A stretch of DNA of 64,000 nucleotides from Xenorhabdus indica (GCF_014467235.1 NZ_NKHP01000001.1:282295-346294), one strand, 5' to 3'. Numbered from the stretch's first letter, positions 35,484 through 46,441 are shown. A program made the numbers and translations. The notes: generated from the letters alone by a model not told the origin.

Positions 35484-37067
35484 TTATTCATCATTCGAAT
35501 CTGATCCCACTGTCTGTTTTTTTCCACTCAATCCATATTCACGCAGTTTATTAGCAATAGCGGTATGAGAAACACCAAGTCGTTTTGCCAACTTACGGGT
35601 ACTGGGATAGTGGCGATAAAGACGGGTCAAGACAGAACGTTCAAAACGCTTACTGATTTCATCTAAAGAGCCAACCAGAATATCTTCATTGATAAAGGCG
35701 GTTTCTGTTTCTAATTCCGGTAACTGAATATCTTGTGGGCTTAATTGGTTACCTTCAAGCTGCGTTAATGCCCGGTAGATGGCATTACGCAACTGCCTCA
35801 CATTTCCGGGCCAATAATAGTTACACAAGAATTGTTCCAGATCAGGTGAAAATTTGGGTTTTTCTACACCTTGCTCTCTAGCAAAACGGGTTACAAAATA
35901 ATCCGTCAATGGAATGATATCAGCCCGCCGCTCCCGTAAAGGTGGCAAAGTGATTGTTAATACATTGAGCCGATAGTAGAGATCTTCCCTGAATTCCCCT
36001 TTTTGCACCAACTCAACCAAATTCTTCTGAGTAGCACAGATGATCCTGACATTCACTTTAACTTCGTTATCCTCTCCAACACGACGAAATGTTCCATCAT
36101 TGAGGAAACGGAGTAATTTGATCTGCATTTGTGGCGACATTTCACCAATTTCATCTAACAGAACTGTGCCGCCATTCGCCTGCTCAAAAAAGCCTTTTTT
36201 ACCTTCCAGTGCATTCGGATATGCACCCGCAGCATAACCAAACAGTTCACTTTCTACTACGTCATCCGGCATAGATGCACAATTTAGTCCAAGAAAAGGT
36301 TGTTTTCCTCTTGAACTTCTCAGATGACACGCTTTGGCAAATTCATCTTTCCCTGTTCCTGTATCACCAATAAGCAACAAAGGCAGATCCAACATAGCCA
36401 TTTTACGGGCCTGTTCAACGACATGAACCATCTTCGGACTGACAGCAACAAGATCCTTAAAAGCCTGATCGTCATTCACTGTCAATTTTTTCTGCGCAGG
36501 TTCCGCATAAACGGATACACGTAGCATAATCACCGCTCCCACACATTTAACCTTCTGATTTTCATCAGTCAGTTGCATGGGTGTCATATCCATCAAATAA
36601 GATTTTCCTTTGATAGTTAACGTTGCCGAGTGAGGCTGATGATGATCGCTTTCCAACCAACGGAGGAAATTGTAATTACTGATAAGTTGGCTGATATTTT
36701 TTTGGCTGATTTTTTCTTTACTGATACCAAACAATGTCTGGGATGCCAGATTAGCCAAATCGATACTTCCTTTCATGTCAATGGACAAGATAGGCTCAGG
36801 CACAGACTCCAGTAATGTCCACATAGCTCTGTGCTCTTTTTCTGACGGCATAAAAGCCACTGTCCTCACATCTATCACGCCATTAATGCGGCGGATTTCT
36901 GCCATCAGCAAGCGAAAGGTATTGAAATCAATTTGAGTAAAACTAAGGTAAATACGACGTTCAGGAGAGATCTCAATTCCTTTCAGGTCAATATTTCTTA
37001 AAACCAATAAATCAAGTAACTCGCGAGTCAGCCCAATTCGATCCTGACAAGTAACTTCCAATCGCAT
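35484..37067 (-). CDS. tyrR: Transcriptional regulator TyrR
   Basis: 527 residues. N-terminal ACT domain (MRLEVTCQDRIGLTRELLDLL), PAS domain (about 80-190), AAA+ domain with GDTGTGKDEFAKACH, ELFGYAAGAYPNALEGKKGFFEQA, and a Fis-type helix-turn-helix (STRKLAKRLGVSHTAIANKLREYGLS). Controls aromatic amino-acid biosynthesis and transport with Tyr, Phe or Trp as cofactor. E. coli TyrR is 513 residues and lacks the segment AAGAYPNALEG, which sits where sigma54 activators have GAFTGA; here it is kept in part. In Photorhabdus TyrR has also been tied to secondary metabolism. Confidence 0.96.
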   Translation of the reverse strand: MRLEVTCQDRIGLTRELLDLLVLRNIDLKGIEISPERRIYLSFTQIDFNTFRLLMAEIRRINGVIDVRTVAFMPSEKEHRAMWTLLESVPEPILSIDMKGSIDLANLASQTLFGISKEKISQKNISQLISNYNFLRWLESDHHQPHSATLTIKGKSYLMDMTPMQLTDENQKVKCVGAVIMLRVSVYAEPAQKKLTVNDDQAFKDLVAVSPKMVHVVEQARKMAMLDLPLLLIGDTGTGKDEFAKACHLRSSRGKQPFLGLNCASMPDDVVESELFGYAAGAYPNALEGKKGFFEQANGGTVLLDEIGEMSPQMQIKLLRFLNDGTFRRVGEDNEVKVNVRIICATQKNLVELVQKGEFREDLYYRLNVLTITLPPLRERRADIIPLTDYFVTRFAREQGVEKPKFSPDLEQFLCNYYWPGNVRQLRNAIYRALTQLEGNQLSPQDIQLPELETETAFINEDILVGSLDEISKRFERSVLTRLYRHYPSTRKLAKRLGVSHTAIANKLREYGLSGKKQTVGSDSNDE

Positions 37068-37143
37068 TTATTCCGACCTTATTTACACGATGTTCATAAC
37101 CGTCTGAAATATTACTCGTTACTGTGCAATAGATGAAGCCCCT

Positions 37144-37190
37144 TGTCAGCTAAAGTTGACAATAAAGCAAAGTGTCAAATTAAAGTGACA
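37144..37190 (-). promoter_or_regulatory. Two TyrR-box-like sites upstream of tyrR
   Basis: TGTCA-N8-TGACA occurs at 37144-37161 and again at 37173-37190, 29 bases apart. Both fit the TyrR box framework TGT-N12-ACA (consensus TGTAAA-N6-TTTACA). They lie 77-123 bases before the tyrR start, which suggests autoregulation as known in E. coli. Confidence 0.55.
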
Positions 37191-37222
37191 GTCGCTTCTA
37201 GTTGGTGATGGTTTCTAACTGG

Positions 37223-38326
37223 TTACAGTCCTGTTTTTTTAACTTCACTCTTGGACTTAGCCGCCAACGTACTTTTAATCTGGTTAATCAGCTGATAACG
37301 GAAATCTCCCAATTTGGGTTTATCGTCATCAATCCAGGGTAAAGGACGGCATAGCTCCATTGCCTTAATTCCCAGACGAGCTGTAAGTAACCCCGCACCA
37401 ATACCCTGCGCAGCACGGGCTGAAAGCCGGGCAGCAATATCCTGCGATAACCAATCCATTCCCACTTCTCTGACCAAATCTGACGCACCTGCAAAGGCAA
37501 TATTCAGCAATACCAGCCGAAATAAACGAATACGGCTGAAATACCCCAATTCAATTCCATATATTGCCGCAATCCGGTTAATAAGACGAATATTTCGCCA
37601 TGCAATGAAGGCCATATCCACCACAGCAAGTGGACTGACAGCGATCATCAGTGCAGATTCTGCTGCTGAACGACGGATCTCTTTTTTGGCCTGTTCATCC
37701 AGAACAGGTTGAACCAGCTTACTGTATAACATGACTATCTCACGATCATTGTGAGTTTCATGCACAGCCGCCTGCCAACGTTGTAAAGCAGGATGTTGTT
37801 GCCCTATACCTGCCTGTTCTGCCAGTTTTTCACAAAATTGTCGCCCTTTGCTAATGCCATGACTTTTTAACAATGTCTTGGCGATATCACGTTCTTCTGT
37901 CCGCTGGCGTAAACGGTAAAGACGACGCCATTCACTGATTACTCCCCCTATTCCCGCAAAGATAATCAAACTACCTGCGGCAGCTATACCCAATGCAATC
38001 CAATCCTGTTGTTGCCATGACTGATATATCCATTGAATAAACTGAGCGATAACACTGACACCCAATAACAGTACTGCGCCAGAAAAAATTTTTCTCCACA
38101 AGCTATGCTTAGGCTTCAATGCTGCATTCACTGCTCCTTCAAATTCACTTTCCTGCTCTTCAGCGTTCAATTCAGACATAACCGGATAGAACTCGTTCCC
38201 CCGCTCATTGAATTCTTTTTGGGATTTCAGCGAAGGTTCTGATGATGTTGATAAAAGATCATCAAAATCCATTCTTGGTTTTAAGGAGCCAGATCCCTTT
38301 GGTTCCGTCTTCAAAGAGTCCGTCAT
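37223..38326 (-). CDS. ycjF: YcjF inner-membrane protein (DUF697 family)
   Basis: 367 residues. TIGR01620/DUF697-type sequence: two close helices (about 96-113 and 120-140), FDDLLSTSS-type N-terminus, and [39 protein letters not shown] in the C-terminal half. In E. coli it is transcribed with ycjX and stress-linked; exact function unknown. It starts inside the end of ycjX (overlap of four bases). Confidence 0.93.
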   Translation of the reverse strand: MTDSLKTEPKGSGSLKPRMDFDDLLSTSSEPSLKSQKEFNERGNEFYPVMSELNAEEQESEFEGAVNAALKPKHSLWRKIFSGAVLLLGVSVIAQFIQWIYQSWQQQDWIALGIAAAGSLIIFAGIGGVISEWRRLYRLRQRTEERDIAKTLLKSHGISKGRQFCEKLAEQAGIGQQHPALQRWQAAVHETHNDREIVMLYSKLVQPVLDEQAKKEIRRSAAESALMIAVSPLAVVDMAFIAWRNIRLINRIAAIYGIELGYFSRIRLFRLVLLNIAFAGASDLVREVGMDWLSQDIAARLSARAAQGIGAGLLTARLGIKAMELCRPLPWIDDDKPKLGDFRYQLINQIKSTLAAKSKSEVKKTGL

Positions 38327-39720
38327 GTCAGCTTGTCTCCTAATAAAAATTCCATCGCACTGTCCATGCGGATATGAGGTAACGGCTCATCAATATTAAC
38401 TTGTCTTGGCCGGAATGATTCAAAATTGAAACCCTGCTTTTGCCAAAAAGCATTGTCAGGCAAACGTTGTGGCACTTCTCCCGGAAAAAATGTCAATAAC
38501 TTGTCATCTGACAAACGGTTTCCCTTGATAGCCGGGATCTTTTCTCCCTCATGCACCACAATGCCACTTTCGGTTGCCTGAACTGACGCAAGGCCGACAC
38601 AGTCCATACTGATCCCTTCAAATGCAGCATTCTGCCATGCTTCCTGTACAAGTTGCTGGAGAAGGGAAACAAGATTGGCATGTTGATCCGCTGTGACATG
38701 ATCGGCTTTGCTCGCTGCAAACATTAACTTGTCAATGCAAGGCGAAAATAAACGGCGAAATAGCGTCCGCTTGCCATAATGAAAACTCTGCATTAGCTGT
38801 GTCAGCGCCAGACGCATATCGTTAAAAGCGTGGGGGCCACTGTTTAATGGCTGCAAGCAGTCAACCAAAACAATTTGCCTATCAAAACGAAGAAAGTGTT
38901 CTTTATAAAAATCTTTTACGATGTGATTGCAGTAATACGTAAACCGTTCACGCAGCATACCAATATTGGTATTTTTATCCGCCTTAAGTAGTTGAGGTTC
39001 TCCGATTCGATCAATATCCGGCCAGGGAAAAAATTGCAGCGCTGGTGCTCCCGTCAAATCTCCCGGTAAGATAAAACGCCCCGGCTGAATGAAATGTAGC
39101 CCCTCTGTTTTACACTGGTGTAAATAATCCGTATAAGCCTGTGCAATTCTGGCCAACAGATTTTCATCGGCAGGTGCCAGTGGGTCACACTGTTTACATA
39201 ATGCCAACCACGGTTCAGCCCAGTTTAACCTTTCACCTTTCAACAATCCGTTCATCTGCCATGACCATGCCAAATAACTCTGTTCCAGCATAGGTAAATC
39301 CAATAACCACTCTCCCGGATAATCGACAATTTCCAGATAAAGGGTGGAGGTCTCTTTGAGATAACGAAATAGAGAATCTTCTGGACGATAACGCAGGGCA
39401 AGGCGGATTTCACTCACTCCCCGCGTCGGAACTGGCCAATAAGGCGGTGTATTATGCAATGCAGCCATGTTTTCATCATAGGTGAAACGGGGAACACCAA
39501 AATCCCGCTGCGGTACTCGTTTTACACCTAACAAACGGCCATCACGCACAGTTGAAAACAGCGGTAATCTGGCACCACTGTGAACATGCAGAAGCTGATT
39601 GACCAAAGAAGTAATAAATGCGGTTTTTCCACTACGGCTTAATCCTGTTACTGCCAGCCGTAAATGGCGATCGATTCCACGATTAACAAGTGCCGTCAGT
39701 TCATTTTGCAATCGTTTCAT
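38323..39720 (-). CDS. ycjX: YcjX, stress-linked P-loop ATPase/GTPase-like protein
   Basis: 465 residues. Walker [20 protein letters not shown] near residues 26-36, [19 protein letters not shown] as switch-like motif, and [15 protein letters not shown]463 family. Paired with ycjF in the psp neighbourhood of many enterobacteria. Role unclear; a link to envelope stress or replication has been proposed. Confidence 0.94.
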   Translation of the reverse strand: MKRLQNELTALVNRGIDRHLRLAVTGLSRSGKTAFITSLVNQLLHVHSGARLPLFSTVRDGRLLGVKRVPQRDFGVPRFTYDENMAALHNTPPYWPVPTRGVSEIRLALRYRPEDSLFRYLKETSTLYLEIVDYPGEWLLDLPMLEQSYLAWSWQMNGLLKGERLNWAEPWLALCKQCDPLAPADENLLARIAQAYTDYLHQCKTEGLHFIQPGRFILPGDLTGAPALQFFPWPDIDRIGEPQLLKADKNTNIGMLRERFTYYCNHIVKDFYKEHFLRFDRQIVLVDCLQPLNSGPHAFNDMRLALTQLMQSFHYGKRTLFRRLFSPCIDKLMFAASKADHVTADQHANLVSLLQQLVQEAWQNAAFEGISMDCVGLASVQATESGIVVHEGEKIPAIKGNRLSDDKLLTFFPGEVPQRLPDNAFWQKQGFNFESFRPRQVNIDEPLPHIRMDSAMEFLLGDKLT

Positions 39721-39845
39721 GTTTCTCCTGAATTGGACACCATGACATTATGTATGCTTTATGCCTGCCATATTTCAATAAAGATATTTCCAATGTCGTC
39801 CATTTTTATCATAACTTGTTTATTATGGCTTGGATTTTCCGAATA

Positions 39846-39876
39846 GGTGAGTTCCCTCACCCAACCAATGGGTGAG
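39846..39876. repeat. Alternative hairpins in the pspC-ycjX gap
   Basis: GGTGAG-TTCC-CTCACC (39846-39861) and CTCACCC-AACCAAT-GGGTGAG (39856-39876) share the middle arm, so two mutually exclusive stems can form. No T tract. They lie where pspD is found in E. coli. Confidence 0.5.
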
Positions 39877-39926
39877 AGATAATGGGCGAGAGATTGCAAC
39901 CGCAGTAACCTTATAAGCTCCTGCCA

Positions 39927-39957
39927 ATAATTCAAGTTGCCTCCCTGAAAATCTATC
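39927..39957 (-). repeat. Fragment of the dispersed repeat, inverted, pspC-ycjX gap
   Basis: On the minus strand GGATAGATTTTCAGGGAGG and then CAACTTGAATT share GAGGCAACTTGAA with the copy at 23251-23295. The fragment is short, so this assignment is weaker than the other two. Confidence 0.45.
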
Positions 39958-39966
39958 CAGCCTCGC

Positions 39967-40326
39967 TTAAAGCTGGCGAAATCGGCTGCGCACATTATAA
40001 GTATCAGAAGTCACATAACGTTCCATTTGGCGCAAACGCTCTTCCCCTGCCCGCAATTGGTAGTCAACTTCATCCAGCATTTTTCGGGTTGATGGTGCTC
40101 TGTTTTCCTCTGCCTGATATCCCGTAGGTGCGGGATCTAACACAAAGGTCAAGATAATGTAAGCCAATACTGTTATACCAAGTAATCCAAAGAATAGTGA
40201 CAATATTGTTATAGTACGGATAAGCGCAACCGGGATACCAAAATAGTGCGCTAACCCAGCACACACGCCTTTAATCACTCCCTGTTCTGGCAAACGGTAA
40301 AGTTTTCCACGGTAAGAATTGGACAT
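39967..40326 (-). CDS. pspC: Phage shock protein C
   Basis: 119 residues. LYRLPEQGVIKGVCAGLAHYFGIPVALIRTITILSLFFGLLGITVLAYIILTFVLDP is the PspC domain with one long membrane helix (about 38-66). PspC with PspB senses inner-membrane stress and takes PspA away from PspF. The start overlaps the last base of pspB (one-base overlap). Confidence 0.97.
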   Translation of the reverse strand: MSNSYRGKLYRLPEQGVIKGVCAGLAHYFGIPVALIRTITILSLFFGLLGITVLAYIILTFVLDPAPTGYQAEENRAPSTRKMLDEVDYQLRAGEERLRQMERYVTSDTYNVRSRFRQL

Positions 40327-40547
40327 TATGACTGTCTCCAGTTTGGATGTTCTGCATCAAGAATATCTTCCAGCGTTTTGATCCGCTCCTGCATACGCCG
40401 GGCGTTTTCTGCCAGTTGCTCCAAACGTTGAATTTCATTGTTCTCTAATTTACCGCGATTCTGGTGACTGTAATGCAACCATAACCAGATGGGTAATACA
40501 AAGAGCACAAACAGGATCAGCGGGATCCCCAGAAATATATAGGCCAT
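40326..40547 (-). CDS. pspB: Phage shock protein B
   Basis: 73 residues. One N-terminal membrane helix (FLGIPLILFVLFVLPIWLWLHY) and a charged helix with RMQERIKTLEDILDAEHPNWRQ. It works with PspC in signal sensing. It lies 44 bases after pspA in the same operon. Confidence 0.97.
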   Translation of the reverse strand: MAYIFLGIPLILFVLFVLPIWLWLHYSHQNRGKLENNEIQRLEQLAENARRMQERIKTLEDILDAEHPNWRQS

Positions 40548-40591
40548 TACCTTTCCTTAGTTATCAATGAGAGTGCGAATAACATTTGCTA

Positions 40592-41269
40592 TCACTGTGA
40601 ATCTTTAGCACTCATTCTAGCCTTGAGTGCAGCAAGTTGTGCACTGATTTCATCATCCGCTTTCAATTCTGCAAACTGCTGTTCCAGCGATTGCTTTTTC
40701 CCCAAACCAACAGCTTCCGCTTCTGCTTCCATGTGGTCAATTCTGCGCTCAAACTGCTCGAAACGTGCCATAGCTTCATCAATTTTACCGCTGTCTAACT
40801 GACGACGTACTTCACGGGAAGAGGCCGCCGCCTGATGACGTAAAGTCAAAGACTGCTGTCTTGCCCTCGCTTCTATCAATTTGTTTTCCAGTTCAGCAAC
40901 TTCTCCTTTGATACGATCAAATGTTTCATCCAAAATAGACAGTTCATTTTTCAGCGTTTCAACCAATTGGCTGACTTTTTGTTTTTCAATCAAGGCAGCA
41001 CGGGCCAGATCTTCTTTGTCTTTACTCAATGCCAATACGGCTTTTTCCTGCCAACCTTCAATTTGACTTTCTCCGGCGCTGATACGGCGCAGAAGCTGCT
41101 TTTTCTCAGCCAATGTACGGGCAGATGTTGAACGTATCTCCACCAGCGTATCTTCCATTTCCTGAATCATCAAGCGGATCATTTTTTGTGGATCTTCTGC
41201 TTTATCCAACAGGGAAGAGATATTAGCGTTAACGATATCAGCAAAACGAGAAAAAATACCCATAGTCAT
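40592..41269 (-). CDS. pspA: Phage shock protein A
   Basis: 225 residues. [45 protein letters not shown] and a long alpha-helical coiled coil (ESCRT-III-like). It binds and inhibits PspF without stress and supports damaged membranes under stress. The frame starts MTMGIF; the second Met (two codons on) is an equally good start. Confidence 0.97.
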   Translation of the reverse strand: MTMGIFSRFADIVNANISSLLDKAEDPQKMIRLMIQEMEDTLVEIRSTSARTLAEKKQLLRRISAGESQIEGWQEKAVLALSKDKEDLARAALIEKQKVSQLVETLKNELSILDETFDRIKGEVAELENKLIEARARQQSLTLRHQAAASSREVRRQLDSGKIDEAMARFEQFERRIDHMEAEAEAVGLGKKQSLEQQFAELKADDEISAQLAALKARMSAKDSQ

Positions 41270-41343
41270 AAACCTCTTTCATTAGAATGTATGTTATGCC
41301 TGTGTACTGTTAAGTAAGATACAGAGTAAGGCATTCAGTTAAA

Positions 41344-41360
41344 TACAAAATATGTGCCAA
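41344..41360 (-). promoter_or_regulatory. Sigma54 promoter of pspABC
   Basis: On the minus strand TTGGCAC (41360-41354) and TTGTATT (41348-41342) give GG and GT separated by ten bases, the -24/-12 spacing of sigma54 promoters, and agree with the E. coli pspA promoter (TTGGCAC...TTGTATT). PspF would bind upstream, in the 41380-41470 region. Confidence 0.85.
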
Positions 41361-41488
41361 CTTTTATTTATAAATTATCCTATTGAAATATATCGTTTAA
41401 TTTCCGTTTGATTTTTTCTTACAATATTTTTTCGTAGTTAAATCAACCAATAATTGGCGAAAAATACCATCCATTAGTGGAAAAAATT

Positions 41489-42517
41489 ATGAATCAGTTC
41501 ACTGATAACCTATTAGGGGAAGCAAACAATTTTATTGAGATCTTGGAGCAAGTCTCTGAATTGGCAAAATTAAATAAACCTGTTTTGGTTTTGGGAGAAC
41601 GGGGAACAGGTAAAGAGCTGATTGCCCGCCGTTTGCACTATCTTTCTCCCAGGTGGCAAGGCCCATTTATTTCACTGAACTGTGCTGCCCTCAGCGAGAA
41701 TTTGCTGGATTCAGAGCTTTTTGGTCACGAAGCGGGGGCTTTTACCGGTGCCCGTTCGAAGCATCTGGGGCGTTTTGAACGAGCCGATGGCGGAACACTG
41801 TTTCTTGACGAACTTGCTACTGCTCCAATGCAAGTACAAGAAAAGCTATTAAGGGTTATTGAATATGGATATTTTGAACGTGTGGGAGGCAGTCAAGCTT
41901 TACAAGTTGATGTCCGGCTGATTTGTGCCACCAATGAAGATTTACCTGCTATGGCAGATCATGGAAAATTCAGAGCTGACCTGCTCGATAGGCTGGCATT
42001 TGATGTTATCAACATCCCTCCATTACGCCAAAGACATCAAGATATTATGTTACTGGCACAACACTTTGCCATTCAAATGTGTCAGGAATTAAACCTTCCT
42101 TTCTTTCCGGGATTTACCGAGCAAGCCAAACAGCAGTTACTCGATTATCATTGGCCCGGCAATGTTCGTGAATTGAAAAATGTCATAGAGCGCTCTATCT
42201 ACCGTCATGGAGATAACCAAAATGAATTAGCTACTGTTATTATCAATCCTTTTTCAACATCACCAATATTGTCATCTGCTGCACAAACGGTGTCAGAGAA
42301 AACCTCTGGCCATAACACCGCCAGTGACTATTTTCTTCCTGATTTACCTCTCGATTTAAGACAATGGCAAAACGATTGTGAAAAGCGACTGATTATACGA
42401 GCAATAACAGAAAGCCAATACAGCCAGAAAAAAGCGGCTGAAAAACTCAACCTGACGTACCATCAATTACGTGGATTAATCAAAAAACATCACATCAATA
42501 TTCATGTCATGGATTAA
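41489..42517 (+). CDS. pspF: Psp operon transcriptional activator PspF
   Basis: 342 residues. An AAA+ sigma54 activator without receiver domain: DNLLGEANNFIEILEQVS, Walker A GERGTGKELI, ELFGHEAGAFTGARSK with the GAFTGA loop, FRADLLDRLAFDV, and a Fis-type helix-turn-helix (SQKKAAEKLNLTYHQLRGLIKKH). The ATG at 41489 is chosen over the GTG four codons upstream because it aligns with the E. coli start and GTGGA lies before it. Divergent from pspA. Confidence 0.97.
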   Translation: MNQFTDNLLGEANNFIEILEQVSELAKLNKPVLVLGERGTGKELIARRLHYLSPRWQGPFISLNCAALSENLLDSELFGHEAGAFTGARSKHLGRFERADGGTLFLDELATAPMQVQEKLLRVIEYGYFERVGGSQALQVDVRLICATNEDLPAMADHGKFRADLLDRLAFDVINIPPLRQRHQDIMLLAQHFAIQMCQELNLPFFPGFTEQAKQQLLDYHWPGNVRELKNVIERSIYRHGDNQNELATVIINPFSTSPILSSAAQTVSEKTSGHNTASDYFLPDLPLDLRQWQNDCEKRLIIRAITESQYSQKKAAEKLNLTYHQLRGLIKKHHINIHVMD

Positions 42518-42584
42518 AAATTATGGGTTATTGATAGGTTAGTTATGGGCTAAAAAAAGAAAAAATGCAGAAGGTTACACAGAT

Positions 42585-42699
42585 AAAAAAATAGCCAGCA
42601 CCCGAGCTGGCTAATAATAAAAATACTGGAAGCAATGTGAGCAATGTCATGCATATTGAGACAACAGACTGGGGTCACGAAACACATCTCAACAGCACG
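42585..42699 (-). ncRNA. ryhB: RyhB small regulatory RNA
   Basis: On the minus strand GACATTGCTCACATTGCTTC followed by CAGTATT (42648-42622) is the conserved RyhB core. The terminator stem TAGCCAGC/GCTGGCTA (42613-42592) with loop TCGGGT and a run of seven T (42591-42585) ends it. A Fur box overlaps the -10 (next entry). RyhB is an Hfq-dependent RNA that represses iron-using proteins when iron is scarce. The 5' end near 42699 is inferred from the -10; the length of about 115 nt is longer than the 90 nt of E. coli. It is antisense-oriented in the pspF-sapA gap. Confidence 0.93.
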
Positions 42700-42701
42700 A
42701 T

Positions 42702-42734
42702 GCGAATGATAATGCTTATCAATAGTGATTGTAA
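42702..42734 (-). promoter_or_regulatory. ryhB promoter with Fur box
   Basis: On the minus strand TTTACA serves as -35 and TATCAT (42711-42706) as -10 with an 18-base spacer. GATAAGCATTATCATTCGC (42720-42702) matches the 19-base Fur consensus at 15 positions and covers the -10, so iron-loaded Fur would repress. Confidence 0.85.
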
Positions 42735-42835
42735 AGTCTTTTATTGAGAATTTTTCTCACTATAGTGATCCACCCGTTGTTTTTGAGCAAGAAGGGTTAG
42801 TTAAGTTACAATAGCCAGACTTTTTTCTATAACTG

Positions 42836-44605
42836 ATGTCTTATATGCGCTATTTGATCTACTGGATCATATTATTGTTTTCAGCATCCACTCTGGCTGC
42901 TGAGACAGCTATTCCAGAAACGACTAAAGCTACTGTCAAAGTGGCTCATGGACATATATCAGAAGGTATATCTTATGTTCCGGCTACTCTGCGGCAGAAT
43001 GGCTTTATTTATTGCGTCAATGGTAACCTGAATACTTTTAACCCCCAAATGGCTATTAGCGGTCTGACTGTAGATACTCTGGCCGCCCAGATTTATGATC
43101 GTCTGCTGGGGGTAGACCCTCTAACTTATCGTTTAATGCCAGAATTAGCTTCTCGCTGGGAAGTAAAGGATAACGGCGCAACATACCGTTTTTACTTGCG
43201 TCATAACGTTGCTTTTCAATCAACCGCTTGGTTTACGCCGACCCGTACGATGAACGCTGATGATGTTATCTTCAGCTTCCGCCGTTTATTCGACAAAACG
43301 CACTATTATCATTATGTCAATGGCGGGCATTACCCCTATTTTGATAGCTTACAGTTTGGCGATTCCGTTCAGGATATCCGAAAAATCGATAAATATACTG
43401 TCGAGTTCCGCCTGAATGCTCCTGATGCTTCTTTTCTCTGGCATTTAGCCACTCATTATTCTCCTATATTATCTGCCGAATACGGGCAGAAACTGCATCA
43501 CATAAACAGGGAGGAACAAATTGACTGGCAACCCGTCGGGACAGGGCCATTCATGCTGGAAGATTATCAGATGGGACAATATATCCGTCTTGTCCGGCAT
43601 GATAACTATTGGAAAGGTAAGCCATTGATGGAACAATTCGTTGTAGATACCGGAGCGGGTGGTACAGGCAGGATATCCAAATTACTCACTGGTGAATGTG
43701 ACGTATTGGCCTACCCAACGGCTAACCAATGGAGCTTACTCCATAGTGATCAGAACCTGCGCCTGACTTTACGTCCAGGGATGAACATTGCCTATCTTGC
43801 ATTCAATACCAGTAAACCGCCATTAGATAAACTGGAAGTGCGTCAGGCCATTGCGTATGCCATCAATAATCAAAGGTTGATGCAAGCTATCTATTATGGC
43901 ACGGCTGAAACTGCCGCATCTATTTTACCAAGAGCATCGTGGGCTTATGATAATCGTGCTGAAATCACCGAATATAATCCGGCAGAAGCCCGCAAGATAC
44001 TCCATAAATTGGGTTTAAATGGGCTGGAACTGACATTGTGGGTGCCAATCACTTCACAGTCTTATAACCCAAGCCCTTTGAAAATGGCAGAGTTGATTCA
44101 GGCAGATTTGGCGCATGTCGGTATTAACATGTCTATCCGCTCTGTTGAAGGCCGTTTTCAGGAAAACCAATTAATGGACAAAACCCATGATATGACGTTA
44201 GCGGGTTGGTCTACTGACAGTAACGATCCTGATAGTTTTTTCCGCCCGCTTCTCAGTTGTGCAGCTATCGCATCTCAAACAAATTTGAGCCGTTGGTGTG
44301 ATCCGACGTTTGATAAGGCAATCCACCAGGCACTGTTAGATCAGCAACTCGCGTCACGTATCAAAAGTTATCATATAGCACAACAAATCCTTGCTCAACA
44401 ATTACCTGTATTACCACTAGCGTATCCAATGAGATCGCAGATATTTCGCTATGACATTAAAGGATTAGTTCTGAGTCCTTTTGGCAATAGCTCTTTTGCC
44501 GGAGTTTACCGAGAGCAGGAACGCTATATATCTACAGGACAGATATCTACTGAGCATATATCCACTGAACTTACGCCTGCTAAAAACGAAAAGGAAAGCA
44601 AATGA
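42836..44605 (+). CDS. sapA: Peptide-binding protein SapA
   Basis: 589 residues, SBP family 5. Signal peptide about 1-22 ([15 protein letters not shown]). Contains [75 protein letters not shown] and [10 protein letters not shown] as in E. coli SapA. It is the periplasmic part of the Sap importer, linked to resistance to antimicrobial peptides and to putrescine and potassium transport. Its C-terminus has an extra tail ([29 protein letters not shown]). Confidence 0.96.
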   Translation: MSYMRYLIYWIILLFSASTLAAETAIPETTKATVKVAHGHISEGISYVPATLRQNGFIYCVNGNLNTFNPQMAISGLTVDTLAAQIYDRLLGVDPLTYRLMPELASRWEVKDNGATYRFYLRHNVAFQSTAWFTPTRTMNADDVIFSFRRLFDKTHYYHYVNGGHYPYFDSLQFGDSVQDIRKIDKYTVEFRLNAPDASFLWHLATHYSPILSAEYGQKLHHINREEQIDWQPVGTGPFMLEDYQMGQYIRLVRHDNYWKGKPLMEQFVVDTGAGGTGRISKLLTGECDVLAYPTANQWSLLHSDQNLRLTLRPGMNIAYLAFNTSKPPLDKLEVRQAIAYAINNQRLMQAIYYGTAETAASILPRASWAYDNRAEITEYNPAEARKILHKLGLNGLELTLWVPITSQSYNPSPLKMAELIQADLAHVGINMSIRSVEGRFQENQLMDKTHDMTLAGWSTDSNDPDSFFRPLLSCAAIASQTNLSRWCDPTFDKAIHQALLDQQLASRIKSYHIAQQILAQQLPVLPLAYPMRSQIFRYDIKGLVLSPFGNSSFAGVYREQERYISTGQISTEHISTELTPAKNEKESK

Positions 44606-45567
44606 TTATTTATATTCTGCGTCGTTTGCTATTGCTGGTTGTGACGTTATTTTTTCTCTCATTAATCAGCTTTAGTCTGATGTATTTTACTCCTCATGGA
44701 CCTTTGAGCGGTGCATCACTGATTGATGCCTATCTGTTCTATTTTCACGGCTTGCTACAGTGGGATTTTGGTATTTCCAGCATTAATGGTGAGAGAATTG
44801 TTGAACAACTGTACGATGTATTCCCGGCAACCCTTGAACTTTGCCTGCTTTCGTTCACTCTGGCGTTATTAATGGGTATCCCTTTAGGGATTATTGCTGG
44901 TGTATGGCGAAATAAAAAGGCAGATAAAATTATCAGCACGCTTGCACTGTTTGGTTTTTCTATTCCTGGGTTCTGGCTGGCTTTGCTACTCACTCTCTTA
45001 TTTTCACTGCACTTAGGTTGGTTACCAGTATCAGGAAGGATTGATTTACTGTACCGAATGGAACCCGTAACAGGTTCCGCACTGATTGATGCCTGGTTAT
45101 CAGAAAGCCCTCATCGTAATGACATGATTATGAATGTCATCCTGCATATGATCTTACCTGTTATCACGCTGTCAGTTGCGCCGATGACTGATGTTATTCG
45201 CCTGATGCGTAATAGTGCGGAAGAGGTTTCAGCATCCAACTATATAAGATCTGCTTCCATTCGTGGCTTATCGAGACTGACGATTATCCGTCGTCATTTA
45301 CTGCATAATGCCCTGCCCCCCATTATCCCTAAACTAGGATTACAATTCTCAACCATGCTCACATTAGCTATGGTCACGGAACAAGTCTTCAATTGGCCGG
45401 GATTGGGGCGTTGGCTTATCAGTGCCATTCGTCAGCAGGACTATTCGACTATCTCTGCGGGTGTGATGGTGATAGGCACTTTAGTTATTTCAGTTAACGT
45501 GCTGACAAATATTATTGGCGCGATGGCTAATCCCTTAAAACATAAGGAATGGTATGCCCTTAGATAA
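44602..45567 (+). CDS. sapB: ABC permease SapB
   Basis: 321 residues, six predicted helices. N-terminal [25 protein letters not shown] and the EAA loop [37 protein letters not shown] identify a DppB/OppB-type permease. The ATG overlaps the sapA stop by four bases. Confidence 0.96.
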   Translation: MIIYILRRLLLLVVTLFFLSLISFSLMYFTPHGPLSGASLIDAYLFYFHGLLQWDFGISSINGERIVEQLYDVFPATLELCLLSFTLALLMGIPLGIIAGVWRNKKADKIISTLALFGFSIPGFWLALLLTLLFSLHLGWLPVSGRIDLLYRMEPVTGSALIDAWLSESPHRNDMIMNVILHMILPVITLSVAPMTDVIRLMRNSAEEVSASNYIRSASIRGLSRLTIIRRHLLHNALPPIIPKLGLQFSTMLTLAMVTEQVFNWPGLGRWLISAIRQQDYSTISAGVMVIGTLVISVNVLTNIIGAMANPLKHKEWYALR

Positions 45568-46441
45568 TTTTTACCGTGAAAAGAAAACGCCTTCGCCCCT
45601 AAAAGTTATCTGGCGTTTTTTCTATGCTGACGCACTGGCAATGACGGGTTTTTATGGCGTACTGATTTTGATTGTCTTAAGTCTTTTCGGTAGCCATATT
45701 GCTCCATATCAGCTTGATCAGCAACTTATCGACCAGCTAATGCCCCCTTCATGGTCACATTACGGTAATGTTGCCTTTTTTCTTGGCACAGATGATCTTG
45801 GGCGGGATATTTTCAGCCGATTATTGATTGGCACTTCTTCTACTTTTGGTGCGGCGCTGATTGTGACTACGGCAGCAGCCATTGTCGGATTATTTATCGG
45901 CAGCCTTGCTGGCATTACACATGGGTTGAAATCTGCAATTCTGAACCACATTCTTGACACCTTACTTTCTATTCCCTCACTGTTATTGGCTATCATTGTG
46001 GTTGCTTTTGTGGGAGCCAGTTTGCAACATGCGATGATTGCTATCTGGCTGGCCTTATTACCAAGGATCGTACGAACCGTTTACACCGCTGTACACGACG
46101 AGTTGGATAAAGAATATACTATTTCTGCCCGTTTGGATGGCGCTTCAAATTATCATATTCTACGTTATGCCATTTTTCCGAATATTACTGCTGTGATAGT
46201 CAGTGAATTAACGCGTACTTTCTCTATTGCCATCCTTGATATTGCAGCCTTAGGTTTTCTCAATCTTGGTGCACAATTGCCATCACCTGAATGGGGAGCT
46301 ATGCTCGGAGGATCGCTGGAATTAATCTACACTGCCCCCTGGACAGTGATGTTGCCGGGTGCGGCGATTATGCTCAGCGTCCTGCTGGTTAACTTACTTG
46401 GTGATGGCTTGCACCGCGCTATTAATGCAGGAGTCGAATAA
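45554..46441 (+). CDS. sapC: ABC permease SapC
   Basis: 295 residues, DppC/OppC-type permease with [28 protein letters not shown] and the EAA loop [20 protein letters not shown]. It overlaps sapB by 14 bases and pairs with SapB in the membrane. Confidence 0.96.
   Translation: MPLDNFYREKKTPSPLKVIWRFFYADALAMTGFYGVLILIVLSLFGSHIAPYQLDQQLIDQLMPPSWSHYGNVAFFLGTDDLGRDIFSRLLIGTSSTFGAALIVTTAAAIVGLFIGSLAGITHGLKSAILNHILDTLLSIPSLLLAIIVVAFVGASLQHAMIAIWLALLPRIVRTVYTAVHDELDKEYTISARLDGASNYHILRYAIFPNITAVIVSELTRTFSIAILDIAALGFLNLGAQLPSPEWGAMLGGSLELIYTAPWTVMLPGAAIMLSVLLVNLLGDGLHRAINAGVE

Noticed and set aside
39759-39995. 78-codon minus-strand frame as a possible pspD
   Set aside because: Its start lies inside pspC, it has no PspD-like helix or sequence, and it runs over repeat DNA.
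42592-42613. Hairpin after pspF read as the pspF terminator
   Set aside because: On the + strand no T tract follows. The T run is on the minus strand and belongs to RyhB.
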